This document shows positions 1 through 6,106 of a DNA stretch of 10,529 bases, piece after piece (within the stretch, counting starts at the first letter, position 1; each line of letters starts with the position of its first letter). The DNA comes from an uncultured Rhodospirillales bacterium (GTDB lineage Bacteria > Pseudomonadota > Alphaproteobacteria > Acetobacterales > Acetobacteraceae). The stretch is from the NCBI GenBank assembly GCA_903844785.1, contig CAIMVB010000491.1:1-10529 (forward strand). The letters are read 5' to 3'. Made by a program: the position numbers and the translations under genes. The notes under the pieces were generated by a model. The model did not search any database, had not been told where the DNA came from, and saw only the letters and a list, made by a program, of their open reading frames with translations.

Positions 1-9
1 AGTCGTGAG

Positions 10-24
10 TGTTATAAAGTAACA
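10..24. promoter_or_regulatory. Candidate Zur operator (zinc uptake regulator box) in front of hisI
   Basis: The sequence TGTTATAAAGTAACA is a 15-bp inverted repeat with perfect 5-bp outer arms (TGTTA / TAACA) around a 5-bp centre. From memory, the alphaproteobacterial and enterobacterial Zur box is close to TGTTATnnnATAACA; this site has the same length and differs only at one position (G for A at 19). It overlaps a -10-like hexamer and ends one base before the hisI ATG, so a bound repressor would block RNA polymerase. The downstream genes (zinc enzyme HisI and a COG0523 GTPase) are the kind of targets Zur controls, which is independent support. What is seen is the repeat; Zur binding is inferred. 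A different Fur-family regulator or chance are the alternatives. Confidence 0.6.
13..18 (+). promoter_or_regulatory. Putative -10 element of the hisI operon; possible leaderless start
   Basis: TATAAA lies six bases upstream of the hisI ATG, inside the candidate Zur box. If it is a sigma-70 -10 hexamer, transcription would begin at or next to the A of the ATG, giving a leaderless mRNA; there is also no good Shine-Dalgarno sequence before this ATG. The matching -35 element would lie outside the left window edge and cannot be checked. Confidence 0.4.
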
Positions 25-444
25 ATGACACTGACCGCCACCCCTATCTCCACCGCCGCCCGCGATGCCTTGCTCGCGGCCATCAAGACCGATGCCTCAG
101 GGCTCATTCCTGCCATCGCCCAGCAGCATGACACGGGCGAGGTGCTGATGATGGCCTGGATGAATGCGGAAAGCCTGGCCGAGACACTCTCCACTGGCCG
201 GGTCTGCTATTATTCCCGTTCGCGCAAGGCGCTCTGGCGCAAGGGGGAAACATCGGGCCAGGTGCAGATGCTGGTGGATCTGCGGCTTGATTGCGATGGC
301 GATACCATCCTTCTGCTGGTGGATCAGCAGGGCGTTGCCTGCCATACCGGGCGGCGCAATTGCTTCTACCGCGCCCCGCGCGGCGAAACCCTCGCTAATA
401 TCGCGGAGCCGCTGATGGACCCGAAAGCGCTTTACCGCAAATGA
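25..444 (+). CDS. hisI: Phosphoribosyl-AMP cyclohydrolase (HisI)
   Basis: HisI opens the adenine ring of phosphoribosyl-AMP to give ProFAR, the third step of histidine biosynthesis, in the cytoplasm. The 139-residue product is a stand-alone cyclohydrolase without the HisE pyrophosphohydrolase domain. Diagnostic motifs are the LWRKGETSG segment near residues 70-78, DCDGD at 89-93 and the CH-x5-CF segment at 106-114. By family knowledge Asp89, Asp91 and Asp93 bind Mg2+, and Cys90, Cys106 and Cys113 are the zinc ligands, so the metal sites look intact. The catalytic domain starts near residue 26; the preceding 25 residues are poorly conserved, so a TTG at 70 is a possible alternative start. The stop overlaps the next start as ATGA, implying translational coupling to the COG0523 GTPase. 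No other his gene is in the window. It may be a Zur-controlled second HisI copy rather than the only one, which the window cannot settle. Confidence 0.93.
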   Translation: MTLTATPISTAARDALLAAIKTDASGLIPAIAQQHDTGEVLMMAWMNAESLAETLSTGRVCYYSRSRKALWRKGETSGQVQMLVDLRLDCDGDTILLLVDQQGVACHTGRRNCFYRAPRGETLANIAEPLMDPKALYRK

Positions 445-1487
445 AGCTCATTCCTGTCACGGTGCTGACTGGCTTTCTCGGCGCAGGCAAGACCACGCTA
501 TTGAACCGACTGCTCAAGCATCCTGAGATGGACGGCAGTGCCGTGCTAATCAATGAATTCGGCGAGATTGGGCTGGATCATCTGCTGGTCGAAAAGCTGG
601 ATGAAGATACCGTTCTGCTGAATGCCGGCTGCCTTTGCTGCACCATCCGCGGTGATTTGCAACGTGCGCTGCGCGATTTGGCACTGAAAGCCGAAGCCGG
701 GCATGAAATTCGCCGCGTGCTGATTGAAACCACGGGCCTGGCCGACCCCGCGCCCATTCTGCAAACACTCATGAGCGACCCGGTGGCGCTACGATCCTTT
801 CGCCTGGATGGCGTGGTGACCGTGGTGGACGCGGTACTCGGCGCCGCCACGCTGGATAGCCAGATTGAAGCAGTGAAGCAGGCCGCCGTTGCGGATAGGC
901 TGATCCTCAGTAAGACCGATATCGCCCAGGCGGACCACTTGAAGGCGCTTGAAGCGCGGTTGCGTGCGCTCAATCCCGGCGCGCCCATCAGGCATGTGGT
1001 GGCTGGCGATGTCGCGCCAGATTTTCTGTTTGGCACAGGCGGATTTGATTCCGCCGGCAAGATTGCCGATGTCGCAGCATGGTTGGCGGCAGAGGCCGCG
1101 CATCATCACCACCATCATGGCCATCACCACGACCCCAATCGCCATGATGCGCGTATCCAGGCCTTTGGGCTGACCTTCGCGGAGCCCCTCCCCTGGGAGG
1201 GCCTGGCGACCTGGCTTGAAATGCTCGTAATCACGCGCGGCGCCAGTATTCTGCGCATGAAGGGCATTCTGAACCTGCAAGGGGAAGACCGCCCTGTGGT
1301 GCTGCATGGCGTTCAGCATGTCTTCCACCCGCCGGAATGCCTGCCCGAATGGCCGCCGGGGCATGACAGGCAATCGCGGCTGGTTTTCATCCTGCGCGAT
1401 CTGGACCGTGCGGTGGTGGAAGAAGGCTTGGCGGCCTTCCTGCAAGCGGCGCGGGATAAGGCCGCCCTTAGCGCCGGCACGGCCTGA
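441..1487 (+). CDS. COG0523/CobW-family GTP-binding metallochaperone with histidine-rich segment
   Basis: This is a 348-residue G3E-type GTPase of the COG0523 family, whose members (CobW, YjiA, ZagA, ZigA and others) use GTP to deliver metal, often zinc, to client enzymes in the cytoplasm. Visible in order: Walker [10 protein letters not shown] at 11-19; the family-defining metal-binding C-x-C-C motif at Cys64, Cys66, Cys67; the ETTGLADP segment at 96-103; the guanine-specificity motif as SKTD at 157-160; a histidine run at 221-230 (six His, Gly, three His); then the CobW C-terminal domain from about 236. The histidine run sits in the linker between GTPase and C-terminal domains, a common place for metal-binding tails in this family. 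The start overlaps the hisI stop by ATGA. The pairing and the upstream Zur-like box favour a zinc role over cobalamin synthesis, since no cob gene is nearby. The exact client is inferred. Confidence 0.92.
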   Translation: MKLIPVTVLTGFLGAGKTTLLNRLLKHPEMDGSAVLINEFGEIGLDHLLVEKLDEDTVLLNAGCLCCTIRGDLQRALRDLALKAEAGHEIRRVLIETTGLADPAPILQTLMSDPVALRSFRLDGVVTVVDAVLGAATLDSQIEAVKQAAVADRLILSKTDIAQADHLKALEARLRALNPGAPIRHVVAGDVAPDFLFGTGGFDSAGKIADVAAWLAAEAAHHHHHHGHHHDPNRHDARIQAFGLTFAEPLPWEGLATWLEMLVITRGASILRMKGILNLQGEDRPVVLHGVQHVFHPPECLPEWPPGHDRQSRLVFILRDLDRAVVEEGLAAFLQAARDKAALSAGTA

Positions 1488-1510
1488 TTCCGCCGCGCGC
1501 CAATCTCGGC

Positions 1511-1516
1511 TAATAA
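1511..1516 (+). promoter_or_regulatory. Weak -10-like hexamer before the GNAT gene
   Basis: TAATAA sits six bases upstream of the ATG at 1523, within the only gap (35 bp) of the five-gene plus-strand run. There is no recognisable Shine-Dalgarno before that ATG. A -35 match at 1489-1494 (TTCCGC) is poor. If real, it would be an internal promoter giving a leaderless transcript for the GNAT, amidohydrolase and lpxB genes independent of the upstream promoter. Confidence 0.2.
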
Positions 1517-1522
1517 CCCGCC

Positions 1523-2125
1523 ATGGCCCCTGCCCCTTTGACCTTTGAAACCCTCTCCGGCGCTGCGCTGACCGCGCGGCTGGATGCGCTGGCCGGCTTG
1601 CGGATCAAGGTGTTTCGCGAATGGCCTTATCTTTACGATGGCGATGCGGCCTATGAAGCGCGCTATCTTGCCGCCTATGCCGAAAGCCCAGGCGCGCTGG
1701 TGGTAGCCGCCAGCACGGCTGAAGGTGAAGCGGTTGGCATGGCCACCTGCCAGCCGGGGCAGGAAGCAAGCGCCAAGCTGCGCGCTTCCTGGGCTGCCGC
1801 GGGGCTTGACGTGGCAGAGCTATGTTATTTCGGTGAGAGTGTTTTGTTGCCGAAATATCGCGGCCAGGGTGCGGGCGTGCGCTTCTTTCAGGAACGCGAA
1901 GCCCATGCGCGCCGCCTGGGGCTTTCCATCGCCGCCTTCTGTTCCGTTGTGCGCAATGAAAACGACCCGCGCCGCCCGCGCGACTACACGCCGCTTGATG
2001 GTTTTTGGCGCAATCGCGGTTATGAGCCGCGCCCGGATATTTCCACCGTCATGCATTGGCGCGAAATGGATGATACGCGCGAAACACCGCATGTGCTTTC
2101 CTTCTGGATCAAGCGGTTTTCATGA
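1523..2125 (+). CDS. GNAT-family N-acetyltransferase
   Basis: The 200-residue product has the GNAT acetyl-CoA-binding motif A, with RGQGAG at 113-118 following a beta-strand (LLPKYRG) and leading into a helix (FFQEREAHARRLG), so it should transfer an acyl group from acyl-CoA to an amine. The N-terminal part contains an FREWPYLYDGD stretch of unknown meaning, and the C-terminal part holds DGFWRNRGYEPRP, the usual end-of-fold region of GNATs. The substrate cannot be deduced. The stop overlaps the start of the amidohydrolase gene by ATGA. From memory, GNAT domains occur fused to nitrilase-superfamily domains in other bacteria, so the two proteins may act on one small molecule. It could be a metabolite acetyltransferase rather than a protein one. 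No signal peptide or membrane segment is seen. Confidence 0.88.
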   Translation: MAPAPLTFETLSGAALTARLDALAGLRIKVFREWPYLYDGDAAYEARYLAAYAESPGALVVAASTAEGEAVGMATCQPGQEASAKLRASWAAAGLDVAELCYFGESVLLPKYRGQGAGVRFFQEREAHARRLGLSIAAFCSVVRNENDPRRPRDYTPLDGFWRNRGYEPRPDISTVMHWREMDDTRETPHVLSFWIKRFS

Positions 2126-3012
2126 TGGAAGCACAACCCATCAGGCTTGGACTGCTGCAATATCCGGTAGGGCGCCCTGCCTCCATTGCGGATTTCGCCG
2201 CCCGGCTTGATCGCTGGCTGGAAGAAGGCCGCGCGAGCGCGGATTTGCTTGTGCTGCCGGAATATGCCGCCGTGGAACTCGGCGCCGCGCTGAATGGCGG
2301 TGAGGCGAGTGAAGCCGCCGAGCTTGCCGCCATGATCACCGCCGCGCCCGCCATTCTAGAAGTGATGCGCGATGCCGCGCGGCGCCATCAGGTATGGCTA
2401 CAGCCCGGCACCTTGCCCATGCGCGCGGCGGATGGCCACGTGGTTAATCGCGCGCCCTTGATCACGCCGGAAGGCCGCATCGCCTTTCAAGAAAAACGCG
2501 CCATGACGCGGTTTGAAACTGAACGCTGGGGCATCAGCCAAGGCATCGATCCCAATGTGTTTGACACACCCTGGGGCCGGATTGGGATTTCGATTTGTTA
2601 TGATATCGAATTCCCCAAACATGCGCGCGTGCAGGTCATGGCCGGCGCCTGGCTGATCCTGGCGCCAAGCTGCACGGATACGCTCGCTGGTTTTAATCGC
2701 GTGCATTTTTCTGCCCGCGCGCGTGCTTTGGAAAACCAATGCTATGTCGCGATTACGCCAACCGTCGGTGAAGCGCCCTGGTCCGCCGCCCTTGATGTCA
2801 ATCGCGGCTGCGCCGGTGTTTTCGGCCCGATGGATCGTGGTTTTCCTGCCGATGGCATCATGGCGCAGGGGCAAATGGATGCGCCGGGCTGGGTATTTTG
2901 CACGCTCGATCCCAGCCTGATTGAGGCGGTGCGGCGCGATGGCGCCGTGCTCAATCACCGCGATTGGCCAAGGGCGCCCTTCACCTCGCCCAAGCCCGCA
3001 CACTTCGTATGA
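2122..3012 (+). CDS. Carbon-nitrogen hydrolase (nitrilase superfamily amidohydrolase)
   Basis: This 296-residue cytoplasmic enzyme belongs to the superfamily that hydrolyses amides, N-carbamoyl compounds or nitriles through a Glu-Lys-Cys triad. The triad is visible as Glu47 (LVLPEYA), Lys125 (FQEKRAMTRFE) and Cys159 (ISICYDIEFP), in the right order and spacing, and the length is standard. The segment after the cysteine (ILAPSCTDTLAGFNRVHFSARARALENQCYV) matches the conserved RARAxEN region. The exact substrate cannot be named. The start ATG overlaps the GNAT stop (ATGA); a second ATG follows directly at 2125. Its own stop overlaps the lpxB start in the same way. Coupling with a GNAT suggests an acetylation/deamidation pair, but that is inference. 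It is clearly not Lnt (apolipoprotein N-acyltransferase), because there are no membrane segments. Confidence 0.92.
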   Translation: MMEAQPIRLGLLQYPVGRPASIADFAARLDRWLEEGRASADLLVLPEYAAVELGAALNGGEASEAAELAAMITAAPAILEVMRDAARRHQVWLQPGTLPMRAADGHVVNRAPLITPEGRIAFQEKRAMTRFETERWGISQGIDPNVFDTPWGRIGISICYDIEFPKHARVQVMAGAWLILAPSCTDTLAGFNRVHFSARARALENQCYVAITPTVGEAPWSAALDVNRGCAGVFGPMDRGFPADGIMAQGQMDAPGWVFCTLDPSLIEAVRRDGAVLNHRDWPRAPFTSPKPAHFV

Positions 3013-4157
3013 CGCTGATCTACATCATCGCAGGCGAGGCTTCCGGTGATGTGCTCGGTGCGCGCCTGATCGCGGCTTTACGAAAGGCCCGCCCTGATCT
3101 TGCTTTCGCTGGCATTGGCGGCGAGCGCATGGCCGAACAGGGCATGCAGAGCCTTTTTCCCTACCGCGAATTGGCGCTGATGGGCTTGCTGGAAGTGCTA
3201 CCGCGCATCCGGCAATTGAAGCGACGCTTGGCGGAGACCGAAGCCGATATCATCACGCGCCAACCCGCGCTGCTGGTCACGATTGACAGCCCCGGCTTCA
3301 CGCTCCGCATCGCGGAAGCCGTGAAGCCGCGCGGCATTCGCGTGATGCATTATGTCGCGCCGCAGGTTTGGGCCTGGCGTCCAGGACGCGTAAAAAAACT
3401 CAAGCAGAAGATCGATGATCTGCTTTGCCTACTGCCTTTTGAGCCAGAATTTTTCGAAGCGGCCGGCATTCCGGTAAGCTTTGTCGGCCATCCCGTTTTG
3501 GAAAGTGGTGTTGATCAGGGCAATGCTGCGCGGTTCCGCACGCGCCATGGCCTTGCCGCCACGGATCGCCCTTTAATCATCATGCCCGGCAGCCGGCGCA
3601 TTGAAGCAACACGCTTGCTGCCGATTTTTGGCGCGACGCTCCGCGCCGTTTTGCCCCAAAACCCAGGGCTACGCCCGGTGATCCCGGTGTCACCCATTGT
3701 CGCCCCCTTGGTGCGTGAAGCCGCCGTCACTTGGCCGGGCCGCCCCATTTTGGTGGAAGACATTGCGGATAAGCATGATGCCTTTGCGGCGGCGGCGGAA
3801 AATGGCGCGGGGTTGATCAAATCCGGCACCTCATCTTTGGAGATGGCGGTGGCGGGCGTGCCGCATATCGTTGCCTATCGCGTCAATCCCATCACCGCGG
3901 CAATTGCGCGGCGGCTGATCAAAGTGCCGCATGCCTCGCTGGTTAATCTTCTCTGCGCTCGGGAAGTGGTGCCGGAATGCATTCAGGAAAATTGCGCTCC
4001 GGAAAAACTGACCGCCGCGCTATTGCCGCTTTTGCAAAACCCCGCATTCATCACAGCGCAGCGCCAGGGCTTCGCTGAAACCCTGGCCAAGCTTAGCGCG
4101 CCGGAAGGCACGCCATCGGAAGCGGCGGCGGCTGCCGTGCTCGCCGCGCTCCCGTAA
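3009..4157 (+). CDS. lpxB: Lipid-A-disaccharide synthase
   Basis: LpxB (glycosyltransferase family 19) joins UDP-2,3-diacylglucosamine and lipid X to form the beta-1,6 disaccharide of lipid A at the cytoplasmic face of the inner membrane. The 382-residue product begins with the family signature GEASGD at 9-14, continues with GIGGERM, the GLLEVLPRI helix and the HYVAPQVWAWRPGR block, and has the nucleotide-sugar site PGSRRIE at 193-199 and KSGTSSLEMA near 273-282. Length is normal. I chose ATG 3009 because it forms an ATGA overlap with the preceding stop and puts MTLIYIIAGEASGD at the N-terminus; a longer frame from 2964 adds 15 residues that are not LpxB-like. The gene is away from the usual lpxD-fabZ-lpxA-lpxI company, none of which is in the window. 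It ends 5 bp from the convergent SDR gene, with no terminator in the gap. Confidence 0.96.
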   Translation: MTLIYIIAGEASGDVLGARLIAALRKARPDLAFAGIGGERMAEQGMQSLFPYRELALMGLLEVLPRIRQLKRRLAETEADIITRQPALLVTIDSPGFTLRIAEAVKPRGIRVMHYVAPQVWAWRPGRVKKLKQKIDDLLCLLPFEPEFFEAAGIPVSFVGHPVLESGVDQGNAARFRTRHGLAATDRPLIIMPGSRRIEATRLLPIFGATLRAVLPQNPGLRPVIPVSPIVAPLVREAAVTWPGRPILVEDIADKHDAFAAAAENGAGLIKSGTSSLEMAVAGVPHIVAYRVNPITAAIARRLIKVPHASLVNLLCAREVVPECIQENCAPEKLTAALLPLLQNPAFITAQRQGFAETLAKLSAPEGTPSEAAAAAVLAALP

Positions 4158-4162
4158 TTCAC

Positions 4163-4936
4163 TCAGGGCTGCATATGCGCCCCGCCGCATTGCACCCAAT
4201 TCTGCCCGGTGATGAAGGAAGCCCCTTCAGACAGCAGGAAGCAGATCAAGGGCGCCACTTCGGATGGCAGCGCTACGCGGTTCAGGGGAATACGCGCCAG
4301 CGTGCGTTCACGGAAACGTTCTGAACGGATCACCTCGGTCATCGGCGTTTCCACCGTGCCGAAGCCAACACTATTCACGCGAATACCATAACGCGCCCAT
4401 TCGCTCGCCGCCGTCATGGTCACACCGAAAAGCCCGGATTTGGCAGCGGCGTAATTCACCTGACCAATACTGCCACGCTTGCCGGCGGTGGAGGATATAT
4501 TGACGATCGCCCCCGGCCTTTCTTCCCCGGCGCGGGCGCGTTCGATCATGTGCTTTCCAACGGCCTGCTGCATCAAATGGCAGGCGGTCAGGTTCACATT
4601 GATCACTTCCTGCCATTGGCGGAAGGTCATTTTTTCGATCATGGCGGGGCGCGTAATGCCGGCGCAATTCACCAGCCCATGCACTGCGCCAAACCGCGCC
4701 ACCGCATCCGCCACACATTGCGGGCCGAAGGCTTCATCACTCACATCGCCTTCAATTGCCATGGTGTGATCGCCGGCCAGGTCTTCCGCCACCTGCATCA
4801 GGGTTTCGCGGTTGCGTTCCACCATCACCAGATTGCCGCCAAGCCCCAGCACCAATTCGGAAATGGCGCGGCCAATACCCTGCCCCGCGCCGGTGACGAT
4901 AATGGTTTTGCCCGTCAGGGCCATGGGATTCATCAT
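4163..4936 (-). CDS. Short-chain dehydrogenase/reductase (SDR)
   Basis: This is a 257-residue classical SDR with an NAD(P)-binding Rossmann fold. Visible motifs are TGAGQGIG at 15-22, Asp64 (GDV, adenine ring contact), NCAG at 90-93 (the NNAG site), Asn115 (NVNL), Ser149, Tyr162 and Lys166 (NISSTAGKRG through YAAAKSG), so the Asn-Ser-Tyr-Lys tetrad is complete. Glu40 at the end of the second beta-strand hints at NAD rather than NADP. Similar proteins are annotated as 3-oxoacyl-ACP reductase or generic alcohol dehydrogenase; the substrate is unknown. The start at 4936 is supported by a strong GGAAGG ribosome site; a TTG start at 4966 would lie upstream of it and add a charged, non-homologous MREKKRKETA. 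It follows the ketopantoate-reductase-like gene by 42 bp and is probably co-transcribed with it. Confidence 0.93.
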   Translation of the reverse strand: MMNPMALTGKTIIVTGAGQGIGRAISELVLGLGGNLVMVERNRETLMQVAEDLAGDHTMAIEGDVSDEAFGPQCVADAVARFGAVHGLVNCAGITRPAMIEKMTFRQWQEVINVNLTACHLMQQAVGKHMIERARAGEERPGAIVNISSTAGKRGSIGQVNYAAAKSGLFGVTMTAASEWARYGIRVNSVGFGTVETPMTEVIRSERFRERTLARIPLNRVALPSEVAPLICFLLSEGASFITGQNWVQCGGAHMQP

Positions 4937-4944
4937 TGCCGTTT

Positions 4945-4950
4945 CCTTCC
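4945..4950 (-). promoter_or_regulatory. Ribosome binding site that fixes the SDR start
   Basis: On the minus strand GGAAGG lies 8 bases before the ATG at 4936 within a purine-rich AAGGAAGGAAAC run. It is the clearest Shine-Dalgarno in the window and selects ATG 4936 over the in-frame TTG at 4966. Confidence 0.75.
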
Positions 4951-4978
4951 TTTTTTTCTCTCGCAAAAGCCGTGTGGT

Positions 4979-6043
4979 TCAATTCAAGCGAAGGCCGCGA
5001 ATAAGCTCCGGGCTTGGCTTGGCCTCACCGCGCTCCACGCGCTTCACAATATCCGTCAGCGCCGCATTGGCCGGCGCATCAATGCCGATGGTCGCACCCT
5101 TATCCACGACAAAGCCGTTAAGATATTCAATCTCTGTCCGGCGGCCCTTCACCATATCCTGCCCCATGGAAGGCCGATGCGCGCCGCCACCACCCTTGGA
5201 GGTTTCAGCGAGGCGATGCTCATCATAGTTCTTGCGCGCTTCGGCATCCCCTTCACCCGCACGGGCGATAATTTCGGGATCCAGGTGGAAGACTTCTTCC
5301 AGATCATAGCCAAGCGCCTGGCCAATCCGGATCGCTTCAGACCCCAAGCGCGCGGCAAAACCGCGAATGGCATCATCCGCCACCATGTCGCGAGTTGTCA
5401 GGCCCGTGCAGGCGGAAAGCCCATTGCCCATCACATTCGCCACAAGTTTGGACCAGCGCTCCCCCCAAAGATTGTTGGTGGTCAAAGCGCTATCCGTCAG
5501 CCCGACCAGCTTGGTGATATGTTCCGCGCGCGGTGAAATCCGCCCATGCGGTTCGCCCACACGAAACACCGTATGCGATGCCCCGCTTTTGCCCGCCGCG
5601 CGGCGCACATGGCCGGGTTCGGCCAATTCCACCGTGATCAGGCTCGCAATCGCGCCCAGCACGCGGCCCCAGCCGACAATGCCCGCGATCACTTCCTCAT
5701 TGATGCAATTCTGCAGTGAAACGACATAGCCGCCGGGCGAGAGATACTGCGCGATCATCGTCGTCGCCCAGGCTGTGTCGTATGATTTCATGCACATGAA
5801 GGCGATATCAATCGGCTTTTCTTTCGCCAGGGACTGCACTTCGGTCAGATGCAGCGCGCGGGGCTTCACCGTGAATTCCGGCACATCGCGCAAATGCGTG
5901 ATGCGCAGCCCCGTCTTGCGCATGGCTTCAACATGCTCAGGCCAGGGGTCAATGAAAGTCACATCCTCCCCCGCCTGGACCATATGCGCGCCGGCATAGC
6001 CGCCAACCGCACCCGCACCGAAAATCGCTATTCTTGGCTTCAT
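4979..6043 (-). CDS. Ketopantoate reductase-like (ApbA/PanE family) dehydrogenase
   Basis: The 354-residue product is a 6-phosphogluconate-dehydrogenase-like oxidoreductase. The N-terminus has the Rossmann GAGAVG at 9-14. The middle has the family lysine region ERWSKLVANVMGNGLSACTG, and the C-terminal domain has SMGQDMVKGRRTEIEYLNG with the glutamate used by PanE. It is longer than typical PanE (about 290-310 residues), and an unusual stretch rich in charge and glycine (EARKNYDEHRLAETSKGGGGAHR) precedes the SMGQD motif. Because of this length, and the SDR gene beside it rather than pan genes, a catabolic 2-hydroxy- or 3-keto-acid dehydrogenase is as likely as true ketopantoate reduction for coenzyme A synthesis. 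The start was set at ATG 6043, which gives MKPRIAIFGAGAVGG; an in-frame TTG at 6061 adds only six residues. It sits between the Gfo/Idh/MocA gene (63 bp upstream) and the SDR (42 bp downstream). Confidence 0.88.
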   Translation of the reverse strand: MKPRIAIFGAGAVGGYAGAHMVQAGEDVTFIDPWPEHVEAMRKTGLRITHLRDVPEFTVKPRALHLTEVQSLAKEKPIDIAFMCMKSYDTAWATTMIAQYLSPGGYVVSLQNCINEEVIAGIVGWGRVLGAIASLITVELAEPGHVRRAAGKSGASHTVFRVGEPHGRISPRAEHITKLVGLTDSALTTNNLWGERWSKLVANVMGNGLSACTGLTTRDMVADDAIRGFAARLGSEAIRIGQALGYDLEEVFHLDPEIIARAGEGDAEARKNYDEHRLAETSKGGGGAHRPSMGQDMVKGRRTEIEYLNGFVVDKGATIGIDAPANAALTDIVKRVERGEAKPSPELIRGLRLN

Positions 6044-6051
6044 CACGTTTC

Positions 6052-6066
6052 CCCACTTCAAGTGGG
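6052..6066. promoter_or_regulatory. Inverted repeat against the ribosome site of the ketopantoate-reductase-like gene
   Basis: On the minus strand CCCACTTGAAGTGGG has perfect 7-bp arms around a single central base and ends eight bases before the ATG at 6043. Its right arm contributes to the GGGGA (6050-6054) that is the likely Shine-Dalgarno. In RNA a 5-bp stem with a 5-base loop could fold and hide that site; in DNA it could be an operator for a dimeric repressor. Neither role is proven. Confidence 0.35.
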
Positions 6067-6106
6067 CGCGATGCTCCGCCCGGAATCGCCGCGCTGCAAG
6101 GGGGGG

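Noticed and set aside
789..1445. A 218-codon frame antisense to the COG0523 gene
   Set aside because: The sense frame carries all family motifs; the antisense translation resembles no family and its Met/Val-rich run is just the reverse of the histidine codons.
2594..2609. A second Zur-like half-site TGTTATGATATCGAA
   Set aside because: Only one arm matches and it encodes the catalytic CYDIE segment of the amidohydrolase.
2964..3008. Longer lpxB N-terminus from 2964
   Set aside because: The extra 15 residues overlap the amidohydrolase frame and are not LpxB-like; the ATGA overlap at 3009 is the better start.
4166..4182. Inverted repeat GGGC-T-GCATATGC-GCCC as an lpxB terminator
   Set aside because: It lies in SDR coding sequence, has a bulge and a two-base loop, and is not followed by a T-run.
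4937..4966. TTG start for the SDR at 4966
   Set aside because: It would place the strong GGAAGG ribosome site inside the coding region and adds a charged segment unlike SDR N-termini.
4550..5536. A 328-codon open frame on the plus strand opposite the SDR and ketopantoate-reductase-like genes
   Set aside because: It spans the ends of two well-recognised genes and the gap between them, its translation has no domain-like pattern, and such antisense frames are expected in GC-rich coding DNA.
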